A stretch of DNA of 34,267 bases from an uncultured Flavobacteriaceae bacterium (GTDB lineage: Bacteria; Bacteroidota; Bacteroidia; Flavobacteriales; Flavobacteriaceae): contig CAJIZJ010000039.1 of assembly GCA_905181825.1 (NCBI GenBank), positions 1-34,267 of the forward strand, written 5' to 3'. The first letter of the stretch is position 1; every line of letters starts with the position of its first letter. Made by a program: the position numbers and the translations under genes. A model generated the notes under the pieces. That model had not been told where the DNA came from, did not search any database, and saw nothing but the letters and a program-made list of their open reading frames with translations. Below, piece by piece: positions 26,840 to 34,267 of this stretch.

Positions 26840-27933
26840 TGAAGTCGTATAAAGTCATATTATCAGGTGGTGGAACGGGGGGGCATATTTACCCTGCTAT
26901 AGCTATTGCTAACGAATTGCAGCTACGATTTCCGTCAACTGAATTTTTATTTGTAGGCGCAAGCGATAAGATGGAAATGCAAAAAGTGCCGCAGGCGGGC
27001 TATTCAATTGTTGGCTTGTGGATCTCTGGATTTCAAAGGAGGCTAACGTTTAAAAATTTATTATTTCCATTTAAGTTAATTTTTAGTTTACTTAAATCCA
27101 TTCAAATTGTAGGTGCTTTTAAACCCGATATTGTAATTGGAACAGGTGGTTTTGCAAGTGGTCCTGTATTACAAGTGGCTTCAATGAGGGGAGTGCCAAC
27201 GCTCATTCAAGAACAAAACTCATTTCCAGGAATTACAAATAAATTATTATCAAAAAGAGTTAATAAGGTCTGTGTTGCTTATCAGGGTCTAGATAGGTTT
27301 TTTCCAATTAACAAAATAATTCTAAGTGGGAATCCAGTCCGACAAGATCTTTTAGATTTGGAGCAGAAAACGGATGAGGCTTATTCCTTTTTTAACTTAG
27401 AAACTGATAAAAAAACGCTGTTAGTATTGGGTGGAAGTCTTGGAGCGCGTCGCATTAATCAGCTTATCGAGTCTAAGCTAGACTACTTTAAGTCTTTAGG
27501 GGTTCAGGTTGTTTGGCAGTGTGGGAAATTATATTCCGAAGATTACAGTAAATATAACTCCAGTGATTTAGTGCAAGTTCATGCGTTTATTAATAAAATG
27601 GATTTAGCGTATGCTGCAGCTGACTTTGTGATTTCAAGGGCTGGGGCAAGTTCAGTTTCTGAGCTTTGTGTCGTTGGAAAGCCAGTTATTTTTATTCCAT
27701 CTCCAAATGTTTCTGAAGATCATCAAACTAAAAATGCCAATGCAGTAACCAAAAATAAAGCTGCTATACTAATAGCTGAGAAGGAGTTAGATTTAATTTT
27801 TGAAACAAAATTCTCTGAGCTTTTTAGTTCCGAATCTCAGCAAGAATTATTGTCAGAAAATATAAAAAAATTAGCTTTAAGAGGGGCTACAAAAACAATT
27901 GTTGATGAAATTGAAAAATTACTAACTAAATGA
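26839..27933 (+). CDS. murG: UDP-GlcNAc:lipid I N-acetylglucosaminyltransferase MurG
   Basis: MurG adds GlcNAc to lipid I, giving lipid II, on the inner face of the membrane. The 364-residue GT-B enzyme has the N-terminal GGGTGGH motif (G10-H16), [16 protein letters not shown], the [11 protein letters not shown] segment, the inter-domain [13 protein letters not shown] and the UDP-GlcNAc-binding [12 protein letters not shown] near residue 270. No signal peptide; it is a peripheral membrane protein. The ATG overlaps the ftsW stop by one base and its own stop overlaps the murC ATG by four. Confidence 0.96.
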   Translation: MKSYKVILSGGGTGGHIYPAIAIANELQLRFPSTEFLFVGASDKMEMQKVPQAGYSIVGLWISGFQRRLTFKNLLFPFKLIFSLLKSIQIVGAFKPDIVIGTGGFASGPVLQVASMRGVPTLIQEQNSFPGITNKLLSKRVNKVCVAYQGLDRFFPINKIILSGNPVRQDLLDLEQKTDEAYSFFNLETDKKTLLVLGGSLGARRINQLIESKLDYFKSLGVQVVWQCGKLYSEDYSKYNSSDLVQVHAFINKMDLAYAAADFVISRAGASSVSELCVVGKPVIFIPSPNVSEDHQTKNANAVTKNKAAILIAEKELDLIFETKFSELFSSESQQELLSENIKKLALRGATKTIVDEIEKLLTK

Positions 27934-29282
27934 ATTTAAAATCTATCCATAACATTTATTTCATTGGCATCGGTGGTGTTGGAATGAGTGCGCTTGCAAA
28001 GTACTTTGTGTCTGTGGGTAAAATAGTTGGTGGTTACGATAAAAAGCCTTCACTAGCTACAGATTCTTTGATCGACTTGGGAATTAGTATTCAATTTGAA
28101 GCCAACTCTAGCAATATTCATGAATCATTTACAGATCCATTAAAAACTTTGGTGGTTTTTACGCCGGCGGTTTCGCAGACTAACCAACTTTTAAATTATT
28201 TTAAATCCAATAGTTTTCAAGTGCTTAAACGATCGGAAGTGTTGGGTATAGTAACTAAAAACACACTATGCTTGGCAGTAGCTGGTACACATGGCAAGAC
28301 AACCACCACTAGTATCTTGGCTCATTTGTTGTATCAGAATAACGAAAAAATAACTGCTTTTGTTGGGGGTGTTTCTGAAAACTATCAATCAAATTTCATA
28401 CAGCGAGGTACAGAAATTTCAGTAGTTGAAGCTGATGAGTTCGATCGATCTTTTTTAACACTCAGCCCAGATTTTGCCTGTATTACATCCATAGATGCAG
28501 ATCACTTAGATGTATATGGCTCCGCTGAGGACATGCAGGTAACTTTTAAAGAATTTGCTAAAAAAATAAAATCTTCTGGTAAATTATTTATCAAAAAAGG
28601 ATTGCCTTTTGAGGGCATTTCTTACGGCGTTAATGAGCAAGCCGATTATAGTGCGTTAAACATTCGTATTTTAAAGGGCGTTTACTGTTTTGACATACAA
28701 ACTCCTTCAGAGTTAATACAAAACATACATTTTAGTCTTCCCGGAATTCATAATATATCTAATGCATTGGTGGCCATGGCGATGGCGCTTGAGTTTGGGT
28801 GTCCGGTTTCGGGCTTAGTTCAAGCGTTGGAGTCTTATAAAGGAGTTCAAAGACGTTTTACCTATCAAATCAAAACAGAGGATTTTGTATTTATTGATGA
28901 CTATGCGCATCATCCGACAGAAATAAATGCTGTACATCAAGCAGTGAGAGAGATGTATCCATCTAAAAAAGTAGCCGTGGTGTTCCAGCCACATTTGTTT
29001 AGTAGAACTAAAGATTTTATTGATGAATTTGCAACGAGCTTGTCTCAATTTGATGCCACTTTTTTGTTAGAAATTTATCCAGCAAGAGAGCTTCCTATAG
29101 CGGGAGTTGATTCTGAGTGGTTATTGGGGAAAATTAAAAGTCCAATAAAAAAATTAATTTCTAAATCTGAGATAGTAGGGGAGATAAAGAATTTGGGGTA
29201 TCCGGTTTTTATTACCATTGGAGCTGGTGATATTAGTGTTGAAGTAACTGAATTAAAAGAAAAACTGAGTTATGCGTATTAA
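27930..29282 (+). CDS. murC: UDP-N-acetylmuramate:L-alanine ligase
   Basis: MurC is the first of the Mur ligases, adding L-Ala to UDP-MurNAc. It has 450 residues. The N-terminal Rossmann motif [15 protein letters not shown] lies near 12-26, the P-loop [10 protein letters not shown] at 118-127, then [21 protein letters not shown] and the C-terminal-domain motif [10 protein letters not shown]. The RRFTYQ segment before it is also typical. The start forms ATGA with the murG stop, and the stop lies inside ftsQ, an 11-base overlap, so the run is tightly coupled. Confidence 0.96.
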   Translation: MNLKSIHNIYFIGIGGVGMSALAKYFVSVGKIVGGYDKKPSLATDSLIDLGISIQFEANSSNIHESFTDPLKTLVVFTPAVSQTNQLLNYFKSNSFQVLKRSEVLGIVTKNTLCLAVAGTHGKTTTTSILAHLLYQNNEKITAFVGGVSENYQSNFIQRGTEISVVEADEFDRSFLTLSPDFACITSIDADHLDVYGSAEDMQVTFKEFAKKIKSSGKLFIKKGLPFEGISYGVNEQADYSALNIRILKGVYCFDIQTPSELIQNIHFSLPGIHNISNALVAMAMALEFGCPVSGLVQALESYKGVQRRFTYQIKTEDFVFIDDYAHHPTEINAVHQAVREMYPSKKVAVVFQPHLFSRTKDFIDEFATSLSQFDATFLLEIYPARELPIAGVDSEWLLGKIKSPIKKLISKSEIVGEIKNLGYPVFITIGAGDISVEVTELKEKLSYAY

Positions 29283-29991
29283 TTGGAGTTTAGTTAAAGG
29301 GCTGTTTTTGCTGGGTTTAGTGTTGTTTTTGTATGCCTTTTCATCCTTCAAAAACAACAACCGCCCAGTGTCTAGTTTAAATGTTGAGTTTACAGGTGAG
29401 GATAACGTTTTTATTACGTCCGAAATGGTTAATAAATTGTTAATACAAAGTCAAGAAAAACTATATTTTTTACCAAAAGAAGATATAGATTTGAAAGAGA
29501 TGGAGTTTTTACTAGAGTCAAACGACATGATAAAGTCTGCTCAGGTGTATCTAACTGTAAATGGAGAAGTTAGGGCTAAGGTTGAGCAAAAATGTCCCAT
29601 CGCTAGGGTTCATTCTAGTGACGTATTTTATATTGATGAAGACGGTTTTAGAATGCCATTGTCGTCTGATCATAGCGCACGTGTTCCATTGGTGTATGGG
29701 GTTTTGGATCATGAAGATTTAGAGTCAGTTTACAAAGTCGCGTCAGTGGTGTTCAATGATTCATTTTTAAAAATGTACATCACTGAAATTTTTCAGAACG
29801 AAAATAAAGAAATTAGTTTAAAAATGAGGTTATTAGATTTTGAGATTTTAGTGGGAAATCTAGATAACTTGGAAATAAAGTTAAGAAATTTAAAAGCATT
29901 TTATCAGAAAGCAAAAAAAGATAATATGTTAGATGTTTATAAAAGCGTGAATTTACAGTTTGAGAATCAAGTTGTTTGCACAGAAAAATAA
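29272..29991 (+). CDS. ftsQ: Cell division protein FtsQ (POTRA-type)
   Basis: A 239-residue bitopic protein: basic N-terminus, transmembrane helix about 9-25 (KGLFLLGLVLFLYAFSS), then a periplasmic POTRA-like domain (about 33-105) and a beta domain. Primary sequence is weakly conserved in FtsQ; the assignment leans on topology, length and position between murC and ftsA. VRAKVEQKCPIARV and FYIDEDGFRMPL match the strand pattern seen in FtsQ/DivIB proteins. It links early and late divisome proteins through FtsL/FtsB. It overlaps murC by 11 bases. Confidence 0.9.
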   Translation: MRINWSLVKGLFLLGLVLFLYAFSSFKNNNRPVSSLNVEFTGEDNVFITSEMVNKLLIQSQEKLYFLPKEDIDLKEMEFLLESNDMIKSAQVYLTVNGEVRAKVEQKCPIARVHSSDVFYIDEDGFRMPLSSDHSARVPLVYGVLDHEDLESVYKVASVVFNDSFLKMYITEIFQNENKEISLKMRLLDFEILVGNLDNLEIKLRNLKAFYQKAKKDNMLDVYKSVNLQFENQVVCTEK

Positions 29992-29995
29992 TAGT

Positions 29996-31306
29996 ATGGA
30001 AGCTCAAAATATTTCAGTAGGATTAGATATTGGTACCACAAAAATTGTGGCTATGATAGGTCGTAAAAACGAGTATGATAAACTTGAAATACTTGGTATT
30101 GGAAAGTCTAAAAGTCTTGGAGTGCATAGAGGTGTCGTGAACAATATCACGCAAACTATTCAGTCTATCCAACAAGCTGTTTCCGACTCTGAGTCTGATT
30201 CAGGCCTAAAAATTGGGGAGGTTACTGTAGGTATTGCAGGTCAGCACATTCGCAGCCTTCAGCATAGTGATTATATCACTAGAGAAAACTCTGAATTAGT
30301 AATTAATGAAGAAGATATTGATCGCCTTATTAATCAAGTTCATAAACTAGTAATGCTGCCAGGAGAAGAAATTATTCATGTCTTACCTCAGGATTATAAA
30401 GTAGATGGACAAGCCGAAATAAAAGAGCCTATTGGCATGTATGGCGAGCGTCTTGAGGCCAATTTTCATGTGGTTGTTGGTCAGGTATCTTCCATCCGAA
30501 ATATTGGTCGATGCGTACAAACAGCAGGCTTAAACTTAGAAGGGATTACCCTTGAACCATTGGCATCGGCAAATGCTGTACTGAGCCAGGAAGAAAAAGA
30601 AGCCGGAGTTGCCTTGATAGATATTGGGGGTGGTACTACAGATTTAGCTGTTTTTAAAGACGGCATTATTCGACATACAGCCGTCATTCCATTTGGAGGT
30701 AATGTGATCACTGAAGATATCAAAGAAGGTTGCTCGATTATAGAAAAGCAAGCAGAGTTATTGAAAATCAAATTTGGATCCGCTTGGCCAGGAGAAAATA
30801 AAGATAATGAGATTGTTTCCATCCCTGGTTTGAGAGGGAGAGACCCTAAAGAAATTACACTCAAAAACCTATCTAAAATAATACACGCGAGAGTTGTTGA
30901 AATTATAGAGCAGGTGTATGTTGAAATTAAAAATTATGGTCACGAAGAACAAAAGAAAAAATTAATTGCTGGAATTGTACTCACAGGTGGCGGAAGTCAG
31001 CTAAAGCACTTAAAGCAATTGGTAGAATATATCACGGGAATGGACACCAGAGTTGGGTATCCAAATGAGCATTTGGCAGGAGATAGTGATAGTGACATTA
31101 CAAGTCCAATGTACGCCACCGCAGTAGGGTTGGTTATGGACAGCTTGATGCGTCAAGAAAAAACACTCACTGACATACCGGAAAACAACGACAGTGAAGC
31201 GGAAGACGAAGAAACTCCAATTCCAGAACCCGTTAAGAGAAATAACGGCGGATTTTTAGAAAAACTAACCGAAAGAGTAAAAGACTTTTTGGACAACGCA
31301 GAATAA
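29996..31306 (+). CDS. ftsA: Cell division protein FtsA
   Basis: FtsA is an actin-like ATPase that tethers FtsZ filaments to the membrane. The ATG at 29996, five bases past the ftsQ stop, gives MEAQNISVGLDIGTTKIV, the normal N-terminus; the frame also runs back into ftsQ without a better start. The protein has 436 residues: phosphate-1 motif LDIGTTK (10-16), the SHS2/1C subdomain about 85-165, phosphate-2 DIGGGTTDL (209-217), adenosine motif VLTGGGSQL, a variable acidic linker and a C-terminal amphipathic helix (GGFLEKLTERVKDFLDNAE) that acts as membrane anchor. Confidence 0.96.
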   Translation: MEAQNISVGLDIGTTKIVAMIGRKNEYDKLEILGIGKSKSLGVHRGVVNNITQTIQSIQQAVSDSESDSGLKIGEVTVGIAGQHIRSLQHSDYITRENSELVINEEDIDRLINQVHKLVMLPGEEIIHVLPQDYKVDGQAEIKEPIGMYGERLEANFHVVVGQVSSIRNIGRCVQTAGLNLEGITLEPLASANAVLSQEEKEAGVALIDIGGGTTDLAVFKDGIIRHTAVIPFGGNVITEDIKEGCSIIEKQAELLKIKFGSAWPGENKDNEIVSIPGLRGRDPKEITLKNLSKIIHARVVEIIEQVYVEIKNYGHEEQKKKLIAGIVLTGGGSQLKHLKQLVEYITGMDTRVGYPNEHLAGDSDSDITSPMYATAVGLVMDSLMRQEKTLTDIPENNDSEAEDEETPIPEPVKRNNGGFLEKLTERVKDFLDNAE

Positions 31307-31332
31307 AAATAATAACCAGTAAAATTAAGTAT

Positions 31333-33249
31333 ATGAGCAGCAGTAATGATTTTGGAATCACATTCGACTTGCCAAAGAACCAATCTAACGTCATCAAAGT
31401 TATTGGCGTAGGTGGGGGAGGAAGTAATGCTATTAACCACATGTTTAAGCAGGGAATCAAGGGGGTCGATTTTGTGATCTGTAATACCGATTCACAGGCT
31501 TTAAACAACAGTGGTGTTCCTAATAAAATTCAGCTTGGAGTCAATCTAACTGAAGGTTTGGGTGCAGGGGCAAACCCTGAAATTGGAGAGCAATCCGCCG
31601 TCGAAAGCTTGGAAGATATTCGAGCCATGTTAACAGCTAATACCAAAATGGTATTTATTACCGCAGGTATGGGAGGAGGAACAGGGACTGGTGCTGCGCC
31701 GATCATAGCAAAAATGGCTAAAGAAATGGACATCCTTACGGTAGGGATTGTTACAATGCCATTTGAGTTTGAAGGAAAAATCAGAAATTCACAAGCCCAT
31801 CAAGGGATTGAGAAATTCCGCAAAACGGTTGACTCGTTAGTAATTATAAATAACAATAAGCTTAGAGACGTTTATGGTAATTTAGGATTTAAAGCTGGTT
31901 TCTCTAAAGCCGATGAAGTTCTTTCAACTGCCGCACGTGGAATTGCCGAAGTGATCACACACCACTACATGCAAAATATAGATTTACGTGATGCGAAAAC
32001 GGTATTGAGTAATAGTGGAACTGCGATTATGGGCTCTTCGACAACCTCTGGCCAAAACAGAGCGCAAGAAGCCATTACAACCGCTTTAGATTCTCCACTA
32101 CTTAACGATAATAAAATTACTGGAGCCAAAAACGTATTACTGCTGATCGTTTCTGGTTCTCAAGAAATAACGATTGACGAAATAGGTGAAATAAATGATC
32201 ATATTCAAGCCGAGGCTGGTTACGGTGCTAATATTATCATGGGAGTAGGAGAAGATGACAGCTTAGGTGAAGCTATTTCGGTTACAATTATTGCCACAGG
32301 TTTTGATGTAGATCAACAAAATGAAATTACAAATACAGAAGTAAAAAAGGTAGTACATGCTTTAGAAGATGAGCAAACAATGGAGCATGACTTAATGCCT
32401 TCTGAGCCAATAAGTGTGTCTACAACCCACTTAGAAGTTGAAAAAGAAGAACCGATTGTGTACAATCTTGAAGAGGAAATTACGGAAGTTGAAGACCAAA
32501 ATTTTGCTGCGATGAATCTAATCCCAACTTCAGAGCTTATTAAAAATATTGATGTGGTTTACGAAACAGTTGATCTAGATCTTGATGAGGAAGACTTTAT
32601 AATTAATGAGGTCCCTACTATGCAGGTAGACGATCATGCTGACTCCGAATCTGAACTAGAAGATCAAACGATGCTAACATTTGATATGCCAATTTCCAAT
32701 AAAACCACGTTATCAGAGTCTGAAGAAGTTGAGGTTTTTACTCTTGAAGATGATGTCAATGAAATTGTAGTTAAGGATTATATAGAGCTAATCCCTGTTA
32801 CTGAAGCTAATGAAGCTGGAGAAATGCGTTACGCTTTGGATGATCATATTGTATTAGAGCAAACAGATAAAAAGTATAAAGGGGCTAAGCAAACTGCACC
32901 TGTAGAAGTAGAAGAGGAAGTCATGTTTACAAAGGTTACAATTAAAGAACGAGTAGTCACGTCTGAGCCTGAGGAAAAACAAGACCCATTTAATAGTCCT
33001 ATTTCAAAAACACTTCGTGATAGAGCTGATGAAAGACGACAAAAAATGAAAGCTTTCAACTACAAGTTTAATAACTCCAAGATCGAGGAAATTGAAAAAG
33101 AGCCTGCCTACAAGCGTCAAGGGGTTAGTTTGGATGATGTAGCGCACTCTTCTGACACACATGCTTCTAGAACTACCATTGGACTAGACGATAATGATGA
33201 GGTTCAATTACGATCTAACAACTCGTATTTACATGATAACGTTGATTAA
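31333..33249 (+). CDS. ftsZ: Cell division GTPase FtsZ with a very long acidic C-terminal linker
   Basis: FtsZ is the tubulin-like GTPase that forms the cytokinetic ring. The core (about 1-325) is standard: GVGGGGSNA near 26-33, the GTP-binding loop GMGGGTGTG at 112-120 and the T7 catalytic loop N215-x-D217-x-x-D220. At 638 aa it is far longer than the usual 350-450. Residues about 330-620 form a low-complexity linker rich in Glu and Asp, with a more basic patch after 560 (RDRADERRQKMKAF). The last residues, LRSNNSYLHDNVD (626-638), form the conserved C-terminal peptide that binds FtsA. It is the last gene of the dcw cluster and a terminator follows. Confidence 0.96.
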   Translation: MSSSNDFGITFDLPKNQSNVIKVIGVGGGGSNAINHMFKQGIKGVDFVICNTDSQALNNSGVPNKIQLGVNLTEGLGAGANPEIGEQSAVESLEDIRAMLTANTKMVFITAGMGGGTGTGAAPIIAKMAKEMDILTVGIVTMPFEFEGKIRNSQAHQGIEKFRKTVDSLVIINNNKLRDVYGNLGFKAGFSKADEVLSTAARGIAEVITHHYMQNIDLRDAKTVLSNSGTAIMGSSTTSGQNRAQEAITTALDSPLLNDNKITGAKNVLLLIVSGSQEITIDEIGEINDHIQAEAGYGANIIMGVGEDDSLGEAISVTIIATGFDVDQQNEITNTEVKKVVHALEDEQTMEHDLMPSEPISVSTTHLEVEKEEPIVYNLEEEITEVEDQNFAAMNLIPTSELIKNIDVVYETVDLDLDEEDFIINEVPTMQVDDHADSESELEDQTMLTFDMPISNKTTLSESEEVEVFTLEDDVNEIVVKDYIELIPVTEANEAGEMRYALDDHIVLEQTDKKYKGAKQTAPVEVEEEVMFTKVTIKERVVTSEPEEKQDPFNSPISKTLRDRADERRQKMKAFNYKFNNSKIEEIEKEPAYKRQGVSLDDVAHSSDTHASRTTIGLDDNDEVQLRSNNSYLHDNVD

Positions 33250-33270
33250 CGTTTTGTGTTATTAAATTTT

Positions 33271-33308
33271 AAAACCTGAAAGATAATTTCAATTTTCAGG
33301 TTTTTTTT
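33271..33308 (+). terminator. Rho-independent terminator of the dcw cluster
   Basis: AAAACCTGAAA (33271-33281) pairs with TTTCAGGTTTT (33294-33304) across a 12-base loop. The T tract runs through 33308. It begins 22 bases after the ftsZ stop. Confidence 0.88.
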
Positions 33309-33369
33309 AATTTTAAGACTAAGAGGTTTTGTTTTTATTATATTCGTGCCTAAATTAAAATTCATTCTT

Positions 33370-33816
33370 ATGAGCTTACAAGATTCAGTTATGACTGCCC
33401 TTAAAACCGCTATGAAATCCAAGGATACGGTAGCACTTACCGCATTAAGGTCCATAAAATCTGCTATTTTACTAGCACGTACCAGCGGAGCTGATGCGGA
33501 GATGAATGAAGAAGACGAGTTCAAATTATTACAAAAATTAGTCAAACAACGACGTGACAGTGCCGCCATATTTACAGATCAAAATCGGTTAGATTTGGCT
33601 GAGCCTGAATTGGCAGAAGTCGAGGTGATTAGTCAATTTTTACCTCAAATGCTTGACGTTTCTGAAGTTGAACAAGAAGTGGTTAAGACCATTGCTTCTC
33701 TAGGAGCTTCTGGAATGAAAGACATGGGACGTGTCATGGGAGTGGTTAGTAAAACACTTGCAGGACAAACTGACGGTAAAACAATATCAACTTTAGTGAA
33801 AGCTAAGTTGTCTTAA
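33370..33816 (+). CDS. GatB/YqeY domain-containing protein
   Basis: A 148-residue protein of the YqeY family, related to the tRNA-binding tail domain of GatB. I chose the ATG at 33370 (MSLQDSVMTALKTAMKSKD), the family-typical N-terminus, over an in-frame GTG eight codons upstream. Characteristic segments are TALRSIKSAIL near 25-35, LVKQRRDSAAIF near 62-73, EVISQFLPQML and GMKDMGRVMGVVS near 116-130. It is all helical and cytoplasmic. It probably binds tRNA or an aminoacylation complex, but its function is not established. It is followed seven bases later by a tRNA-Arg gene, perhaps on the same transcript. Confidence 0.9.
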   Translation: MSLQDSVMTALKTAMKSKDTVALTALRSIKSAILLARTSGADAEMNEEDEFKLLQKLVKQRRDSAAIFTDQNRLDLAEPELAEVEVISQFLPQMLDVSEVEQEVVKTIASLGASGMKDMGRVMGVVSKTLAGQTDGKTISTLVKAKLS

Positions 33817-33823
33817 ATAAAAT

Positions 33824-33897
33824 GGCCCAGTAGTTCAACTGGATAGAATATCAGATTTCGGCTCTGACGGTTGGGGGTTCGAATCCCTTCTGGGTCA
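33824..33897 (+). tRNA. tRNA-Arg, anticodon UCG
   Basis: A 74-base cloverleaf. The acceptor stem is GGCCCAG (33824-33830) with CTGGGTC (33890-33896), including one G-U pair, and the discriminator is A33897. The D stem is GTTC/GAAT. The anticodon stem is TCAGA/TCTGA around the loop TTTCGGC, placing TCG at 33858-33860. A 5-base variable loop is followed by a T arm with GGGGG and the loop TTCGAAT. TCG reads CGA and probably other CGN arginine codons. The 3' CCA is not encoded (CAA follows), so it must be added after transcription. Confidence 0.93.
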
Positions 33898-33902
33898 CAA
33901 TT

Positions 33903-33943
33903 TATCTCCAAGAACAATAATTTATTTTTGGGGATATTTTTTT
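33903..33943 (+). terminator. Rho-independent terminator after tRNA-Arg
   Basis: TATCTCCAA (33903-33911) pairs with TTGGGGATA (33928-33936), with one G-U pair and a 16-base AT-rich loop. Seven T follow (33937-33943). It starts five bases after the tRNA, separating it from the next gene. Confidence 0.82.
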
Positions 33944-33981
33944 ACTGTATTTATCCTCACCTTAATCGGTAAATGATTCAC

Positions 33982-33989
33982 TATCTTTA
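33982..33989 (+). promoter_or_regulatory. Possible -7 element (TATCTTTA) of the last gene
   Basis: It matches TAnnTTTG except for the final base and sits 19 bases before the ATG at 34009. There is no clear -33 TTG. Confidence 0.35.
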
Positions 33990-34008
33990 CATGAAAACCA
34001 ATTTAATT

Positions 34009-34267
34009 ATGCGCTATTTTACGTTAGCTATTTTGCTTGTAAGCCTTACAGGATTTACTCAAACTATTTCAAAACAAGTGATTGGTCCAGCTGGAGCCAC
34101 TTATGAAAACGGCAACAACAAACTGAGCTATACTGCAGGAGAAGTGCTGGTGGGGGCTATGACCTCCGAAGATGGGAGCATACAGTTAGGAAACGGCTAT
34201 TATCCGTCTTTAGATTTATCAACCCTAAATACACAATCTCCAGAGCTAAAGCTCCAGTTGAAAGTAT
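34009..34267 (+). CDS. Secreted protein, probable T9SS cargo, 3'-truncated by window edge
   Basis: An open frame with no stop up to the window end. In-frame ATGs occur at 33973, 33991 and 34009. I prefer 34009 because it gives a compact signal peptide (MRYFTLAILLVSLTGFTQ) and a possible -7 element precedes it. The mature part has IGPAGATYENGNNKLSYTAGE and GSIQLGNGYYPSLDL, a pattern I recognise from short Bacteroidota secreted proteins with a type A C-terminal sorting domain. The last visible residues are LQLKV and the next codon begins with T, which would fit the YPNP start of such a domain. That domain itself is outside the window, so the T9SS call is inference. Too short for the usual gene-calling cut-offs here. 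Confidence 0.6.
   Translation, partial: MRYFTLAILLVSLTGFTQTISKQVIGPAGATYENGNNKLSYTAGEVLVGAMTSEDGSIQLGNGYYPSLDLSTLNTQSPELKLQLKV

Noticed and set aside
30481-30864. 127-codon open frame antisense to ftsA
   Set aside because: It lies wholly inside the well-supported ftsA gene, and its product has no recognisable domain. It arises as a shadow of ftsA codon usage.
33246-33569. 107-codon minus-strand frame over the ftsZ terminator and YqeY gene
   Set aside because: It runs through a clear terminator and the start of a recognised gene, so it is not a credible coding region.

Overview
The window is a stretch of chromosome from a member of the Bacteroidota, most likely Flavobacteriaceae. The evidence is the AT-rich DNA, start codons preceded by A-rich sequence with no Shine-Dalgarno motif, several exact TAnnTTTG (-7 type) promoter elements, the Bacteroidota-type FtsL, FtsZ, MraY and SprT-like proteins, and a truncated gene at the right edge that resembles type IX secretion cargo. 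No insertion sequence, prophage, CRISPR array or rRNA gene was seen. Almost everything is core genome.

Layout. (1) 1-3083: end of the large ribosomal protein operon (rpsM partial, rpsK, rpsD, rpoA, rplQ), closed by a clear intrinsic terminator. (2) 3122-9048: carA, eno, gltA and two enzymes of the guanidino-group-modifying (arginine deiminase/amidinotransferase) superfamily, the second of the CtlX type. (3) 9063-12948: argS with its own promoter, a SprT-like metalloprotease-fold protein and a DUF389 membrane protein. (4) 12953-14454, minus strand: an MlaE/MlaF-type lipid ABC transporter pair; divergent from it, a PafA-like alkaline phosphatase; then, minus strand, engB and an alpha/beta hydrolase. 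(5) 17591-17922: divergent regulatory region with three perfect tandem 10-bp repeats, probably the MraZ operator. (6) 17923-33249: the division and cell wall (dcw) cluster mraZ, rsmH, ftsL-like, ftsI, murE, mraY, murD, ftsW, murG, murC, ftsQ, ftsA, ftsZ. Most of its genes touch or overlap, and a terminator follows ftsZ. (7) 33370-34267: a YqeY/GatB-like protein, tRNA-Arg(UCG), a terminator, and the 5' end of a secreted protein gene.

How the genes work together. MurE, MurD and MurC are three of the Mur ligases that make UDP-MurNAc-pentapeptide. MraY and MurG convert it to lipid II, and FtsW/FtsI polymerise and crosslink it at the septum. FtsL and FtsQ act as scaffold, and FtsA anchors the FtsZ ring. 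MraZ and RsmH stand at the head, as is usual. murF, murB and ddl are absent from the cluster. The CarA and guanidino-enzyme block suggests a link to arginine/citrulline nitrogen, but that is inference.

I found no convincing wholly new system. The best leads are the MraZ-type triple repeat, the paired guanidino enzymes, the very long acidic FtsZ linker, the enlarged MraY loop and two perfect AT-rich palindromes in promoter regions.
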